Origin: Cyprinodon diabolis
Taxonomy: Eukaryota > Chordata > Actinopteri > Cyprinodontiformes > Cyprinodontidae
Reading direction: 5' to 3'
Length of the DNA stretch: 64,000 bases
NCBI GenBank assembly: GCA_030533445.1
Contig: CM060068.1
Coordinates: forward strand, 16,397,479-16,461,478
In this document: one piece after another, positions 35,936 to 45,960 of the stretch
Numbering within the stretch: position 1 is the first letter of the stretch
Layout: each line of letters opens with the position of its first letter
Position numbers and translations under genes: made by a program
Notes under the pieces: generated by a model
Databases searched by the model: none
What the model was told of the DNA's origin: nothing
Seen by the model: only the letters and a program-made list of their open reading frames with translations

Positions 35936-36296
35936 TCCTGGACATGGCCACCTGTGAGCTGGTTGAAAAGTTTGTATCTCTGCTTCTTTCTGTATCTCTG
36001 CTTCACTCTCCTGGTACCCCAGTCGGCCTTTGCAGATGGCCGCTCACACTGAGCCTGGTTCTGCTGGAGGTTTCTTCCTGGTAAAAGGGAGTATTTCCTC
36101 TCCGCTGTCTCTGCAAGCATGCTTAGTGTGAGGGATTGCCTTCGAGTCAATGAGCTGATGCAATCAACTGGTTTTCCTTAGATAGGAAACTTTGAATCAA
36201 TTTGACTGTATGATCTGGTTGAATTGTCAATGTAAGGTGCTTTGAGATGACGTGTTTTGAATTGGCGCTTTATAAATAAACTGAATTGAATTGAAT
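35936..36296 (+). mobile_element. LINE 3' end (L2-like), 5' truncated
   Basis: Contains the phrases 'GCAGATGGCCGCTCACACTG', 'CCTGGTTCTGCTGGAGGTTTC' and 'CTTCCTGGTAAAAGGGAG', then 'AAGGTGCTTTGAGATGACG' and 'GGCGCTTTATAAATAAA'. It ends in (GAATT)n repeats at 36278-36296. This is the 3' untranslated end of a common fish LINE, whose short tandem tail is typical of L2-like elements. The coding part is absent through 5' truncation. Confidence 0.65.
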
Positions 36297-37079
36297 TATT
36301 GGTATTTAAGTGTGATTCAAGCTCTTAATGTAGTCTAACTTAATATAACATTATCTATATGTAACGCATTAAAACCATTAAAGTTCTTGTATTTTGAAAC
36401 ACTATTTAGCAATAAAGCTTCTTCTGACTGATTGCTGATGCTTTTTAAGACTTTATTTACCAACCCAGCTGTTTGTTTTATGCATGTTAGTGCTAACCTT
36501 ATTACAATCTTTCTCTTTTTAAAGAATTTTATTAAATGAAATACATACATACAAATAAATACATACCTGAACATAGATATGTGTAAGTTTGCTTAAAATG
36601 ACACAGAATCGTTGTTGCAAAGGAGCTAAAGAGGGGGTGATGGAAAATGAAGTCACCTACGAATATTTTTGTCTCTCTCTTTTTTTTTTTCCTCCTATCT
36701 GCTTAAGGCACTTGGTAAAACCACCAGGCTGTTGTTGGCATATCAAATACTTTTTATTTTTTAGGTTTTGAGGCTTGCATATAAAAAACAAAACACAATG
36801 ATTGTAACAATAAGCAATTAAATGATGAGCGCAAGTTCTGTTTTAAAATATGAACCTATCAGTCCTGGAGGACTTGCACAGGAATTTGTTTTTATTACCT
36901 GCTATATTGAAATATATTAAGGTGATTATTTTTGCAACTCTGCAAAACTCAATGCTCTTTACAAGATTTAAATCAGACGACCCGACCCAGGCTTCGACTC
37001 CAGATTTGTTTTTCTGACTTTTTGACTTTTGAAAATCTGCTAGTAGATTAACTGAGAGTGATATTACAAAAAAAATAAA

Positions 37080-37134
<55 letters not shown>

Positions 37135-38091
37135 GAAAACTGAAGACTCTAAAGAGTTTTACCAACTAAAGTATCTGAAAATCTCTTTACTTTTATTGTC
37201 AGTTTTTATCTCATGTAACCATAGGTTAAATCTAACTGGTACCATATTTAAGCTGCAAAACACAGGTCTTTTTTGCTGATCTGCTGCTGCACACATTTTA
37301 CTGTGAAAGAAAGCTTTTAAACATAAACACACTCATGAATCAGTGTATTTGCTCATAGCGATTTATGTTAGCTGTTCCTTAATAATTATGATAACAAATA
37401 TTTCACCAATTTAACTTTTTAGTTAATAACTTCTGCTCATTTCTAATCACAAACTCACTTCTTACCATCCCTACTTGCTTGCTTTCAAGATACTGCATCC
37501 TTACGAGGGAACTTCCTCTAGAAAGTATCAAAATAAAATAGCTTCCAGTTCTCCTTTCAGAAGCTCTAACGGCTCTCTCTCTAACCTGCTCTCAACTGAG
37601 TGCCTCATTCCTTATGTTAGAATGTACAGACTTTTAATAATTTGATATAACATAAAAAGGTTTCGAATATATATATAAAACATAGTTACAGCACATTATT
37701 TTTTAAGTACTATTTTGTAGAGAACAGGAGCAAATATACAGATGTTTAACAGATATTAACAACGCCACTGCGATATTTATATGTATAATTTAATTCTAAT
37801 AATAATACAAAAGATTTATAATGAGACAAAGATTACAAACAATTCATATTGACTTATAACACTTGATTGCTGAATTTAAAACGATAAAACTATAAAGGCA
37901 ATATATGTATTTTTTTGTTAAATTGTCTGAAAGCACAAACAATGCATGATTAGCATTAAAACCATAGCTCTGCTTTGATGTCAAGATGGTATTAGATTTG
38001 ATTAGAAAAAAAATCTATGTCAGAGAAGAGAGACTTGACTTGGGAATAGAAACATTTCAGTCTGTTTTTTATTATTTTCCTTTCTTAACAG
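36297..38091. other. AT-rich stretch; (AT)n at 37084-37131
   Basis: No gene seen. Includes a clean (AT)n microsatellite at 37084-37131 and otherwise random-looking AT-rich DNA. Confidence 0.5.
37084..37131. repeat. (AT)n microsatellite
   Basis: About 48 bases of uninterrupted AT dinucleotides. Confidence 0.95.
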
Positions 38092-38232
38092 GTCCAACTG
38101 GGAAAATTCTTCTCTTGGCTTTCCTTATCCTGAGAAACAACCTGAAGTGTATTGTTTCAACATTTGGGGCGACTCGGTTTCCTTTGATCCACCTTAACTC
38201 CTCAACCAAAAAGTCTCCGACCACATAAGAAG
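38092..38232 (+). other. Weak candidate noncoding exon
   Basis: Preceded by a T-rich tract ending CTTTCTTAACAG and followed by GAAG|GTAATG. Its 141 bases are less AT-rich than the flanks. The frame from the upstream side is open to a TAA at 38226-38228. No protein family is recognised. It lies on the map2 strand between the 24185 candidate and the coding exon. Signals of this strength occur by chance, so confidence is low. Confidence 0.15.
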
Positions 38233-38849
38233 GTAATGGTATGACCACATATGTTTGAACATCTGTATCAAGCTGTTTCTATAGGATCACATTTAAAGGA
38301 TTGAAGCTGATCAGTTTACATTGATTACTGTGCTGTACATACTATGACAGTTTGGTTTAATTTGTGTAACAAAATTAGAAGGTACAGACTTCTTAAAGCA
38401 TCTCACTGGACAGACTTACATTTATCTGTCTTAAAGCTTCGAGTTGTGATGAATGTCCATCAAAAGTGGGGAAAAAAAGTAAAATTTAAAGTGAGAGAAA
38501 GAGAAACTGAGACAGAGACAGAAAGAATGGCTGCTACCTCCACAGATGAAATGGCTGTGTGGGTGGATGTACATGTGAGTGCAGGCTGCTGGGAGCTATG
38601 AGTGGGAAGCGGGTACTGAGTAGGAAGAGGAGAGCTACTTTAGTGAGACAATAAACACCAGTACGCTGGCAGTCACGCTCTCATGGTTCATGTGTTTTGT
38701 GAATCTCTAGAATGACAGTCCCAGGTATTCAGTTAGGATCTGTTTCTTGAAGATTGGCAGCTTAATAAGTGTCAGTTGATGGGTTTCTGTCTTCAATTCA
38801 CAAAGTACAAAATGAAGATTCAAACAGTTGCAGTGCATTAAAAAATATA
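38233..38849. other. No gene recognised; GA-rich patch
   Basis: A GAGA/GACAGA-rich purine patch lies at 38490-38530. Nothing else supported. Confidence 0.45.
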
Positions 38850-40445
38850 CAGTGGGGCAAAAAAGTATTTAGTCAGCCACCAATAGTGCAAGTTGTCCCA
38901 CTTAAAAAGATGACAGAGGCCAGTAATTTTCATCATAGATATACCTCAACTATGAGAGACAAAATGAGAAAAAAAATCCAGAAAATCACATTGTCTGATT
39001 TTTAAAGAATTTATTTGCAAAATATGGTGGAAAATCAGTATTTGGTCAGTTACAAACAAGCAAGATTTCTGGCTCTCACAGACCTGTAACTTCTTCTGTA
39101 GGAGGCTCCTCTGTCCTCTACTCATTACCTTCATTAATGGCACCTGTTTGAACCCGTTATCAGTATAAAAGACACCTGTCCACAACCTCAAACATTCACA
39201 CTCTAAACTCCACCATGGCCAAAACTAGAGAGCTGTCATAGGACACCCGAAACAAAATTATAGTCCTGCACCAGGCTGGGAAGTCTGAATCTGCAATAGG
39301 TAAACAGCTTGGTGTGAAGAAATCAACTGTGGGATCAATTATTAGAAAATGGAAAACATACAAGACCACTGATAATCTTCTTCGATCTGGGGCTCCACGC
39401 AAGATCTCACCCCGTGGGGTCAAAATGATCACAAGAACGGTGAGTTAAAATCCCAGAACCACACGGGGGGACCTAGTGAATGACCTGCAGAGAGCTGGGA
39501 CCAAAGTAACAAAGGCTACCATCAGTAACACACTACGGCGCCAGGGACTCAAATCCTGCAGTGCCAGACGTGTCCCCCTGCTTAAGCCAGTACATGTCAA
39601 GGCCCGTCTCAAGTTTGCTAGAGAGCATTTGGATGATCTAGACGATGACTGGGAGAATATCATATGGTCAGATGAAACCAAAATAGAACTTTTTGGTAAA
39701 AACTCTACTCGTCGTGTTTGGAGGAGAGAGAATGCTGAGTTGCATCCAAAGAACACCATACCTACAGTGAAGCATGGGGGTGGAAACATCATGCTGTTTT
39801 TCTGCTAAGGGACCAGGACGACTGATCCGTGTGAAGGAAAGAATGAATGGGGCCATGTATCGTCACATTTTGAGGGAAAACCTCCTTCCATCAGCAAGGG
39901 CATTGAAGATGAAACGCGGCTGGGTCTTTCAGCATGACAATGATCCCAAACACACCGCCCGGGTATCGAAGGAGTGGCTTCGTAAGAAGCATTTCAAGGT
40001 CCTGGAGTGGCCTAGCCAGTCTCCAGATCTCAACCCCATAGAAAATCTTCGGAGGGAGTTGAAAGTCCGTGTTGCCCAGCGACAGCCCCAGAACATCACT
40101 GCTCTAGAGGAGATCTGCATGAAGGAATGGGCCAAAATACCAGCAACAGTGTATGAAAACCTTGTGAAGACTTACAGAAAACGTTTGATCTCTTTCATTG
40201 CCAACAAAGGGTATATAACAAAGTATTGAGATGAACTTTTGTTATTGACCAAATACTTATTTTCCACCATATTTTGCAAATAAATTCTTTAAAAATCAGA
40301 CAATGTGATTTTCTGGATTTTTTTTTCTCATTTTGTCTCTCATAGTTGAGGTATATCTATGATGTAAATAACCGGCCTCTCTCATCTTTTTGAGTGGGAG
40401 AACTTGCACTATTGGTGGCTGACTAAATACTTTTTTGCCCCACTG
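38850..40445 (+). mobile_element. Full-length Tc1-like transposon with ~200-bp terminal repeats (IR/DR type)
   Basis: Starts CAGTGGGGCAAAAAAGTA and ends with its reverse complement, each next to TA (38848-38849; 40446-40447). The inverted match continues inward for roughly 205 bases with a few mismatches ('TAGTCAGCCACCAATAGTGC', 'GATATACCTCAACTATGAG', 'GAATTTATTTGCAAAATATG'). Such long repeats are the IR/DR architecture also found in Sleeping Beauty-like fish elements. Total length 1596 bp. The transposase inside is broken (see next entry). Confidence 0.92.
39215..40229 (+). pseudogene. Inactive DD34E transposase of the 1.6-kb Tc1-like element
   Basis: The frame opens at ATG 39215 and shows an N-terminal helix-turn-helix ('Gly-Lys-Gln-Leu-Gly-Val' region near 39300). 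All catalytic residues are visible: Asp in Trp-Ser-Asp-Glu-Thr (about 39672), Asp in Gln-His-Asp-Asn-Asp (about 39940), and Glu 35 residues later in Asn-Pro-Ile-Glu (34 intervening). Lesions are a TAG at codon 9 (39239-39241), a TAA at 39446-39448, and a frameshifting deletion near 39790 that removes part of a Gly-rich stretch. The usual Trp after Ile-Glu-Asn-Leu is Arg. It cannot make an active enzyme. Confidence 0.9.
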
Positions 40446-40447
40446 TA

Positions 40448-42454
40448 AATGCCTGGCTTATACACAAGGTAGATTTTATGGTAAATTCAATATATAGAAC
40501 TAATTGTTTGAACAGTTTGATTGATAGTTTTTGGCCCAATAAAGGAATGTTACCTATATTCAACATGAATTAAATATAGTCCTCAGGTAGTTATCAGGCA
40601 GCAATATATTAAATACAGTTACCTGATATTTTAAGGTTACATCGACCTCTAAACTGTGTACAGACCTTCACCTTTTCACTACAATATTCTTATAGTAATT
40701 AAATGTGGTCCTGTAGAAAAAGCACATTCTAAATGTAAAATAAAATAGAAAGAAAATGTTTTCAATAAAAACAATCTGGAAAAACATGACATTTTTTTAT
40801 TATTAGAGCTGTGGATTATTTGGTATAATTCATTAGCAGCTTTGGGCACCTAAAGACTGACATTTATGCCCATTTTTTCCTGATTGGATCAGAAGTCTTG
40901 ACATTGATCCCAAAGTCGTTATTGCCTCATAAAATTTCTCCCAGAATTTATTTCTTTCTTCATTATTATTTTTTATATATAATTATCTTTTTTGTTCCAA
41001 ATGAATAAAGTTATCAAGCACTTTCTTGATAACTTTATTCTTTCACTTTCCAATGTATTTTCCTATAGACAAGGGGTGTTACTATGACAAATAATTACTA
41101 CGTCACTGTTATTAAAATGTGGCTGAAATGCAACTCAGGTTAACCTTATTTTATGAATGAATTCATTAACTTTTATACATTGCCTTATTCCCCACTGTTG
41201 TCATGAGAGGGGTCTGGAAAATCCTCAAAAATGGCCACACTGAACGCTCTTCTCCAGGTTTCCATCCCTAAAGACAGAAGCCAGCGGTCTTGGTGCTTTT
41301 TTTTTAATTGAATACATTTGAACATTTCATGATAATTAAAAACCTTTTTTTTTTCATTTAAAATTTTGATTACGATTAGAATAACATTGCAAATATAATG
41401 AATGCAATATAATGTGCTTTGAATTGTTTCAACATTTTTTAATATATTCTGAAGGTGTGGCGTCTTTTGTTTTGCTGTAAGTTAGCTATGATCAATGACA
41501 TGTATAGCAAATTCTGCAGGTAGTGTATTTAATGTGAGCTAGAAAGTAAGTTTGGTTTCTTTTAACCCGGACACCTTAACTCATATGGTTGAGGTGTTTT
41601 ATAAATGGCTTTTGGGTGAAAAGCAAATTTGACTTTTATTGGCTGTTTTTATCTCCAGCCTTCATTGGTGAGAGGCAGAGGACTCTTCTGACAGGCTGCC
41701 AGTCCAGAGCATGGCAACACAGACACACATAACACACGATATGCATGCATAAGTTCATGCATAAGTTCAGACCTAAGTGCAAGGTAAAGAGGCCATCTAA
41801 CCATGTTAGTCGGGTTCTTATGCACTGTTTAAAAAAGTTGCAGTACTGTCAAAAAAATGCATGCATGGGCTGGGAACATGCACCTCTGTTGCATAAAATA
41901 CCCCAGACTGGAATTTGCGCTTCTTGGTGCAAGGCAATGGTAATAACACTGCCCGACTCTGCAGACTAGTATAAAGTAGTTTGATATATCTCTGAATCAA
42001 TGTTGCTCAGAGGTGCTCTTAGATAGCAGCAATAAAATCTGTTCTCCATCTAGATCACCTTTAATTCCACCGCAAAGCTGACAGTGAATTTAAGAAGTCT
42101 TTAAAGGCTTTGTTTTGCTTATTCCAAGTGTTTTGATAACTATTTTTCAAACCTTTAGTTATTTCATGTACAAAATATGATAGTTGACTCCTACTATTTA
42201 TACATTTTCTTACGTATCCTTAGATAAACCGCATATGAATTATTAGTCAGTTATAAGGCAAAAAACTAAAAAGCAAGAAACAAAAAAAAAAATCTAAGGC
42301 TCAGATTTTAAGTTATGACATGTCAATATTCCATCCACACAAAAGTTAAGAACAATACTTACTCTTAGATTGTAAAATTTTATTCTAATAAAACAACCAA
42401 TATGGAAGAATAATGAATATATCATTATATCAATATATAATTTTCATGCTAAAG
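40448..42454. other. No gene recognised; one perfect hairpin
   Basis: AT-rich. Contains the 16-bp perfect hairpin at 41003-41040 and a small 12-base tandem duplication near 41745-41768. Confidence 0.45.
41003..41040. repeat. Perfect 16-bp inverted repeat with 6-base loop
   Basis: GAATAAAGTTATCAAG (41003-41018) and CTTGATAACTTTATTC (41025-41040) are exact reverse complements. The arms stop sharply on both sides. No known element was matched to it and no larger repeat encloses it. Confidence 0.85.
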
Positions 42455-42545
42455 CACAGTGGTGGAAGAATCATACTGAGGGGTCCCTTATCTTAAGAAA
42501 TAAAAGAGAAGTTGGTCAGAATTCATGGGATGATTGATGAAGCTA
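42455..42545 (+). pseudogene. Tc1 transposase shard
   Basis: The run 'AGTGGTGGAAGAATCATACTG' followed by 'AAGTTGGTCAGAATTCATGG' and 'GATTGATGAAGC' tracks the Gly-rich core of a fish Tc1 transposase ('GGTGGTGGCAGCATCATG..' then 'GGTCAG..GATGGGAAGATGGATG'). Only about 90 bases survive; nothing flanking fits. Confidence 0.4.
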
Positions 42546-43410
42546 CAGTGCTATGGTAAAATAACAATAATAATAAATAATATCTAATAAAAATTTTTAG
42601 ACACTCCAAAAGACCTGAGATTGTGGTGGTTTAAGTCGCCAGATAATCAGCCATTTGTCAAATAGAATAATTTTTATCATAGCATGTTTTTTTGCAAAGA
42701 AACTCTTAATCATTTTTTTTCATATTTATTTTGTCTTGGTATATTTCAAGCCTTGCCCAGTCAAGGGTAAGTCCTCACAAGTTATCTTTCCTTAGAAACA
42801 TGGAGTGCCCACAGGCAGCAATATACCTTAAACCATCCTTAAATAAATAAAAGAACATGAGCAAATTCACAGTTACTTCCCAGGGCACGAGAACTTGAAT
42901 CCCTTGCCTCTTAGGCTCCTGGAATAATATGGCCTTCACAGGAGAGCCCTGCAATGCAGCATCTGTGTGATGCACATGCGCGTGCACACACACACACAAA
43001 TACACACACATTCAGTGAGATGGTGACATGTAAAGTGCTCGGCTCGTAGGAGGGAGATGAGGCAACAGAGAGCGTGGTTAGGAGAGTGCTGAAGCCTGAT
43101 GAAAGGTGGAGGAGTGAGTAGGCGGCACAAGGGTGGTAAGAGGAGGAGGTAGGTGAGGATGAGGAAGAAATAACAGGTGGGAAGAAGATCTCTTAAGTGC
43201 AAGAAAGAGAGCAAAGCAAATGAGATTGATTGACAGGACAAATGGATTCCTTTATCAGCTCAGTCAATACATAGTCTGGAGAGGCGTCTTGGAACAGATT
43301 TTTTTGGCTGACAGTTCATCAACTCACTCTTTTTGTATCAGAGTTGCATAGACAGAGCAGGAAATAGTTTCAAAATAGACGGCCAGAAAAATCAGCTTCA
43401 TTTGGGAAGA
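42546..43410. other. No gene recognised; CA repeat
   Basis: Contains a short (CA)n patch at 42985-43010 and a purine-rich GGA/GAGG stretch at 43040-43160. The minus-strand frames here are low-complexity. Confidence 0.45.
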
Positions 43411-43412
43411 TA

Positions 43413-44660
43413 CACTATATTGCCAAAAGTATTTGCTCACCCATCCAAATTATTGGAATCAGGTGTTCCAATCACTTCCATGGCCACAGGTGTATAAATT
43501 CAAGCACCTAGGCATGCAGACTGTTTTTACAAACATTTGTGAAAGAATGGGTCGCTCTCAGGAGCTCAGTGAATTCCAGCGTGGAACTGTGATAGGATGC
43601 CACCTGTGCAACAAATCCAGTCGTGAAATTTCCTCGCTCCTAAATATTCCACAGTCAACTGTCATCTGTATTATAAGAAAATGGAAGTGTTTGGGAACGA
43701 CAGCAACTCAGCCACGAAGTGGTAGGCCACGTAAACTGACGGAGCGGGGTCAGCGGATGCTGAAGCGCATAGTGCGAAGAGGTCGCCAACTTTCTGCAGA
43801 GTCAATCACTACAGACCTCCAAACTTCATGTGGCCTTCAGATTAGCTCAAGAACAGTGCGCAGAGAGCTTCATGGAATGGGTTTCCATGGTCGAGCAGCT
43901 GCATCCAAGCCATACATAACCAAGTGCAATGCAAAGCGTCGGATGCGGTGGTGTAAAGCACGCCGCCACTGGACTCTAGAGCAGTGGAGACGCGTTCTCT
44001 GGAGTGACGAATCGCGCTTCTCCATCTGGCAATCTGATGGACGGGTCTGGGTTTGGCGGTTGCCAGGAGAACGGTACTTGTCTGACTGCATTGTGCCAAG
44101 TGTAAAGTTTGGTGGAGGGGGGATTATGGTGTGGGGTTGTTTTTCAGGAGCTGGGCTTGGCCCCTTAGTTCCAGTGAAAGGAACTCTGAATGCTTCAGCA
44201 TACCAAGACATTTTGGACAATTCCATGCTCCCAACTTTGTGGGAACAGTTTGGAGCTGGCCCCTTCCTCTTCCAACATGACTGTGCACCAGTGCACAAAG
44301 CAAGGTCCATAAAGACATGGATGACAGAGTCTGGTGTGGATGAACTTGACTGGCCTGCACAGAGTCCTGACCTCAACCCGATAGAACACCTTTGGGATGA
44401 ATTAGAGCGGAGACTGAGAGCCAGGCCTTCTCGTCCAACATCAGTGTGCGACCTCACAAATGCGCTTCTGGAAGAATGGTCAAAAATTCCCATAAACACA
44501 CTCCTAAACCTTGTGGACAGCCTTCCCAGAAGAGTTGAAGCTGTTCTAGCTGCAAAGGGTGGACCGACGTCATATTGAACCCTATGGATTAGGAACGGGA
44601 TGTCACTTAAGCTCATATGTGAGTCAAGGCAGGTGAGCAAATACTTTTGGCAATATAGTG
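43413..44660 (+). mobile_element. Complete Tc1-like transposon, apparently intact
   Basis: A 1248-bp element. The left and right ends share a perfect 29-base inverted repeat beginning CACTATATTGCCAAAAG, each adjacent to TA (43411-43412; 44661-44662), the Tc1/mariner target duplication. It encloses a single uninterrupted transposase gene. Identical ends plus an intact frame suggest a recent insertion. Compared with the other Tc1 copies in the window it is the only one with no visible lesion. Confidence 0.95.
43547..44578 (+). CDS. Tc1-like DD34E transposase, intact
   Basis: A 343-residue transposase, the usual length for Tc1 enzymes, which cut the element out and rejoin it at TA sites in the nucleus. 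Residues 1-110 form the two helix-turn-helix units of the DNA-binding domain, with the AT-hook-like Gly-Arg-Pro-Arg at 59-62 between them. The catalytic triad is Asp154 (Trp-Ser-Asp-Glu-Ser), Asp245 (Gln-His-Asp-Cys-Ala) and Glu280 (Asn-Pro-Ile-Glu-His-Leu-Trp), with 34 residues between the last two. A Gly-rich box lies at 189-197 (Gly-Gly-Gly-Gly-Ile-Met-Val-Trp-Gly). I chose the ATG at 43547 because family members start Met-Gly-Arg-Ser. The same frame is open upstream to 43433, inside the terminal repeat, with another ATG at 43514. Whether it is expressed or active cannot be judged. Confidence 0.95.
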   Translation: MGRSQELSEFQRGTVIGCHLCNKSSREISSLLNIPQSTVICIIRKWKCLGTTATQPRSGRPRKLTERGQRMLKRIVRRGRQLSAESITTDLQTSCGLQISSRTVRRELHGMGFHGRAAASKPYITKCNAKRRMRWCKARRHWTLEQWRRVLWSDESRFSIWQSDGRVWVWRLPGERYLSDCIVPSVKFGGGGIMVWGCFSGAGLGPLVPVKGTLNASAYQDILDNSMLPTLWEQFGAGPFLFQHDCAPVHKARSIKTWMTESGVDELDWPAQSPDLNPIEHLWDELERRLRARPSRPTSVCDLTNALLEEWSKIPINTLLNLVDSLPRRVEAVLAAKGGPTSY

Positions 44661-44662
44661 TA

Positions 44663-45439
44663 TGATGGCTAAATGATGTCACCGTTAGATTTAACTTTTC
44701 TAATCGCTACAATTATTTTTAAGAGATGTTATAAAAAAATAGGGTGTAATTGGTCTACTGCTGACCACTACACCTCTGTCAGCAACCTTGTTTCTGTCAC
44801 ATTGTGGGTTTTACAGGGTTTTACGTTTTTAGATATTTTATAAACAGCTAAACTTTGAGTTGAGACGCTAAGAGGATTATCTTCTATTTTTTGCTTTACA
44901 GTCATAGCAAAGGGGAAAGTCTTTTTATTTAGAACTTTAAAAACATGCATTTCTACTTTACGGAGTTCTTCTGAAAGGTGGCAGATGCAAACCAAATCAA
45001 AAATTCAAAAACTTCCAGACTCTACCTCAAAACGGACAGTCCACTTTATGGCAAAATGATGAAGAACATGAAGGCTGGTTTTGTCTAGACTGCACTTTTA
45101 CTGGTGTGTGTGTAATATCTTCCCTTGACAGCATCTTTATACTTTGTGCCTAGAATGTGCCTCATTGGATAAAATGTGTTCACAGCTTTCCCATGTACAG
45201 CAACCCGGTAGCTCAATAAAATTTGTCCAGACAGCAATATAAACATATCTTTGTTGGAAACTTAATATATATTCAAAGTACATAGCATAGACCTTAACAG
45301 TAAAATAAAAATATATTTTTATGTATTTATAAAATGTGTACAGTACATATTAAGAAATAATAGGCTCATAAGTGTCAATGCCCTTTTCTTGAAGTACAAA
45401 AATCACAGCATTCAGTGTTGTTTGGTATGTCTGTAAATA
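44663..45439. other. No gene recognised
   Basis: AT-rich; nothing supported. Confidence 0.4.
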
Positions 45440-45960
45440 CTTTAGTTCATAAATACTTTTGATATCAAAGAGAAATTTAATGTTATTCAAGGTTTTTGTA
45501 GATGATAATATTGATGGCAGGAAAGATCTTGGCTGCTTTCATATAATCATCTATGTAGAATAGTTTCCCGTTCCCTGAAAACATCCTATCAGCATCATGA
45601 TGAGACCACCGTGCTTGAATATAGAAATCCTGTTAACCTGGTGATAAACATTGTCTTCTTTTCTGCAGACACGATGTTTAAAGTTCACACCAAAAACATC
45701 TCATTTAATCTAATCAGGTCAGGGGATTTTGTTTTGCTGTTCTAAATGATATACATACATAGTGTATTCCAAGTACTATTTGTGTTTTGTCCCTCTTGGT
45801 ATAAAGTATTTTAAAAATATGTTTCTGCTATCTTTGCTAATTCCAAACTGAGAATGAGGCAGAGAGGCGATTGGGCTTTTTTAGTTGATGTTTTTTTATT
45901 TTTTGTATATCAGTTTGGTAACCACCTGCTGCGTTCTTAATAACTTTGAATGTTCTTTAG
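45440..45960 (-). pseudogene. Possible Tc1-like relic
   Basis: 'CAGCATCATGATGAGACCACC' and 'GTGCTTGAATATAG' followed by 'GTTTAAAGTTCACACCAAAAAC' and 'CTCATTTAATCTAATCAGG' resemble, in order, the minus-strand text of a fish Tc1 transposase around its first and central catalytic segments. No open frame is kept and ends are not seen. Confidence 0.3.

Noticed and set aside
38490..38530. Regulatory GAGA element
   Set aside because: A simple purine-rich low-complexity patch; no supporting promoter context.
43870..44682. Minus-strand open frame of 270 codons
   Set aside because: It is the reverse of the intact transposase gene; its openness follows from codon structure on the other strand.
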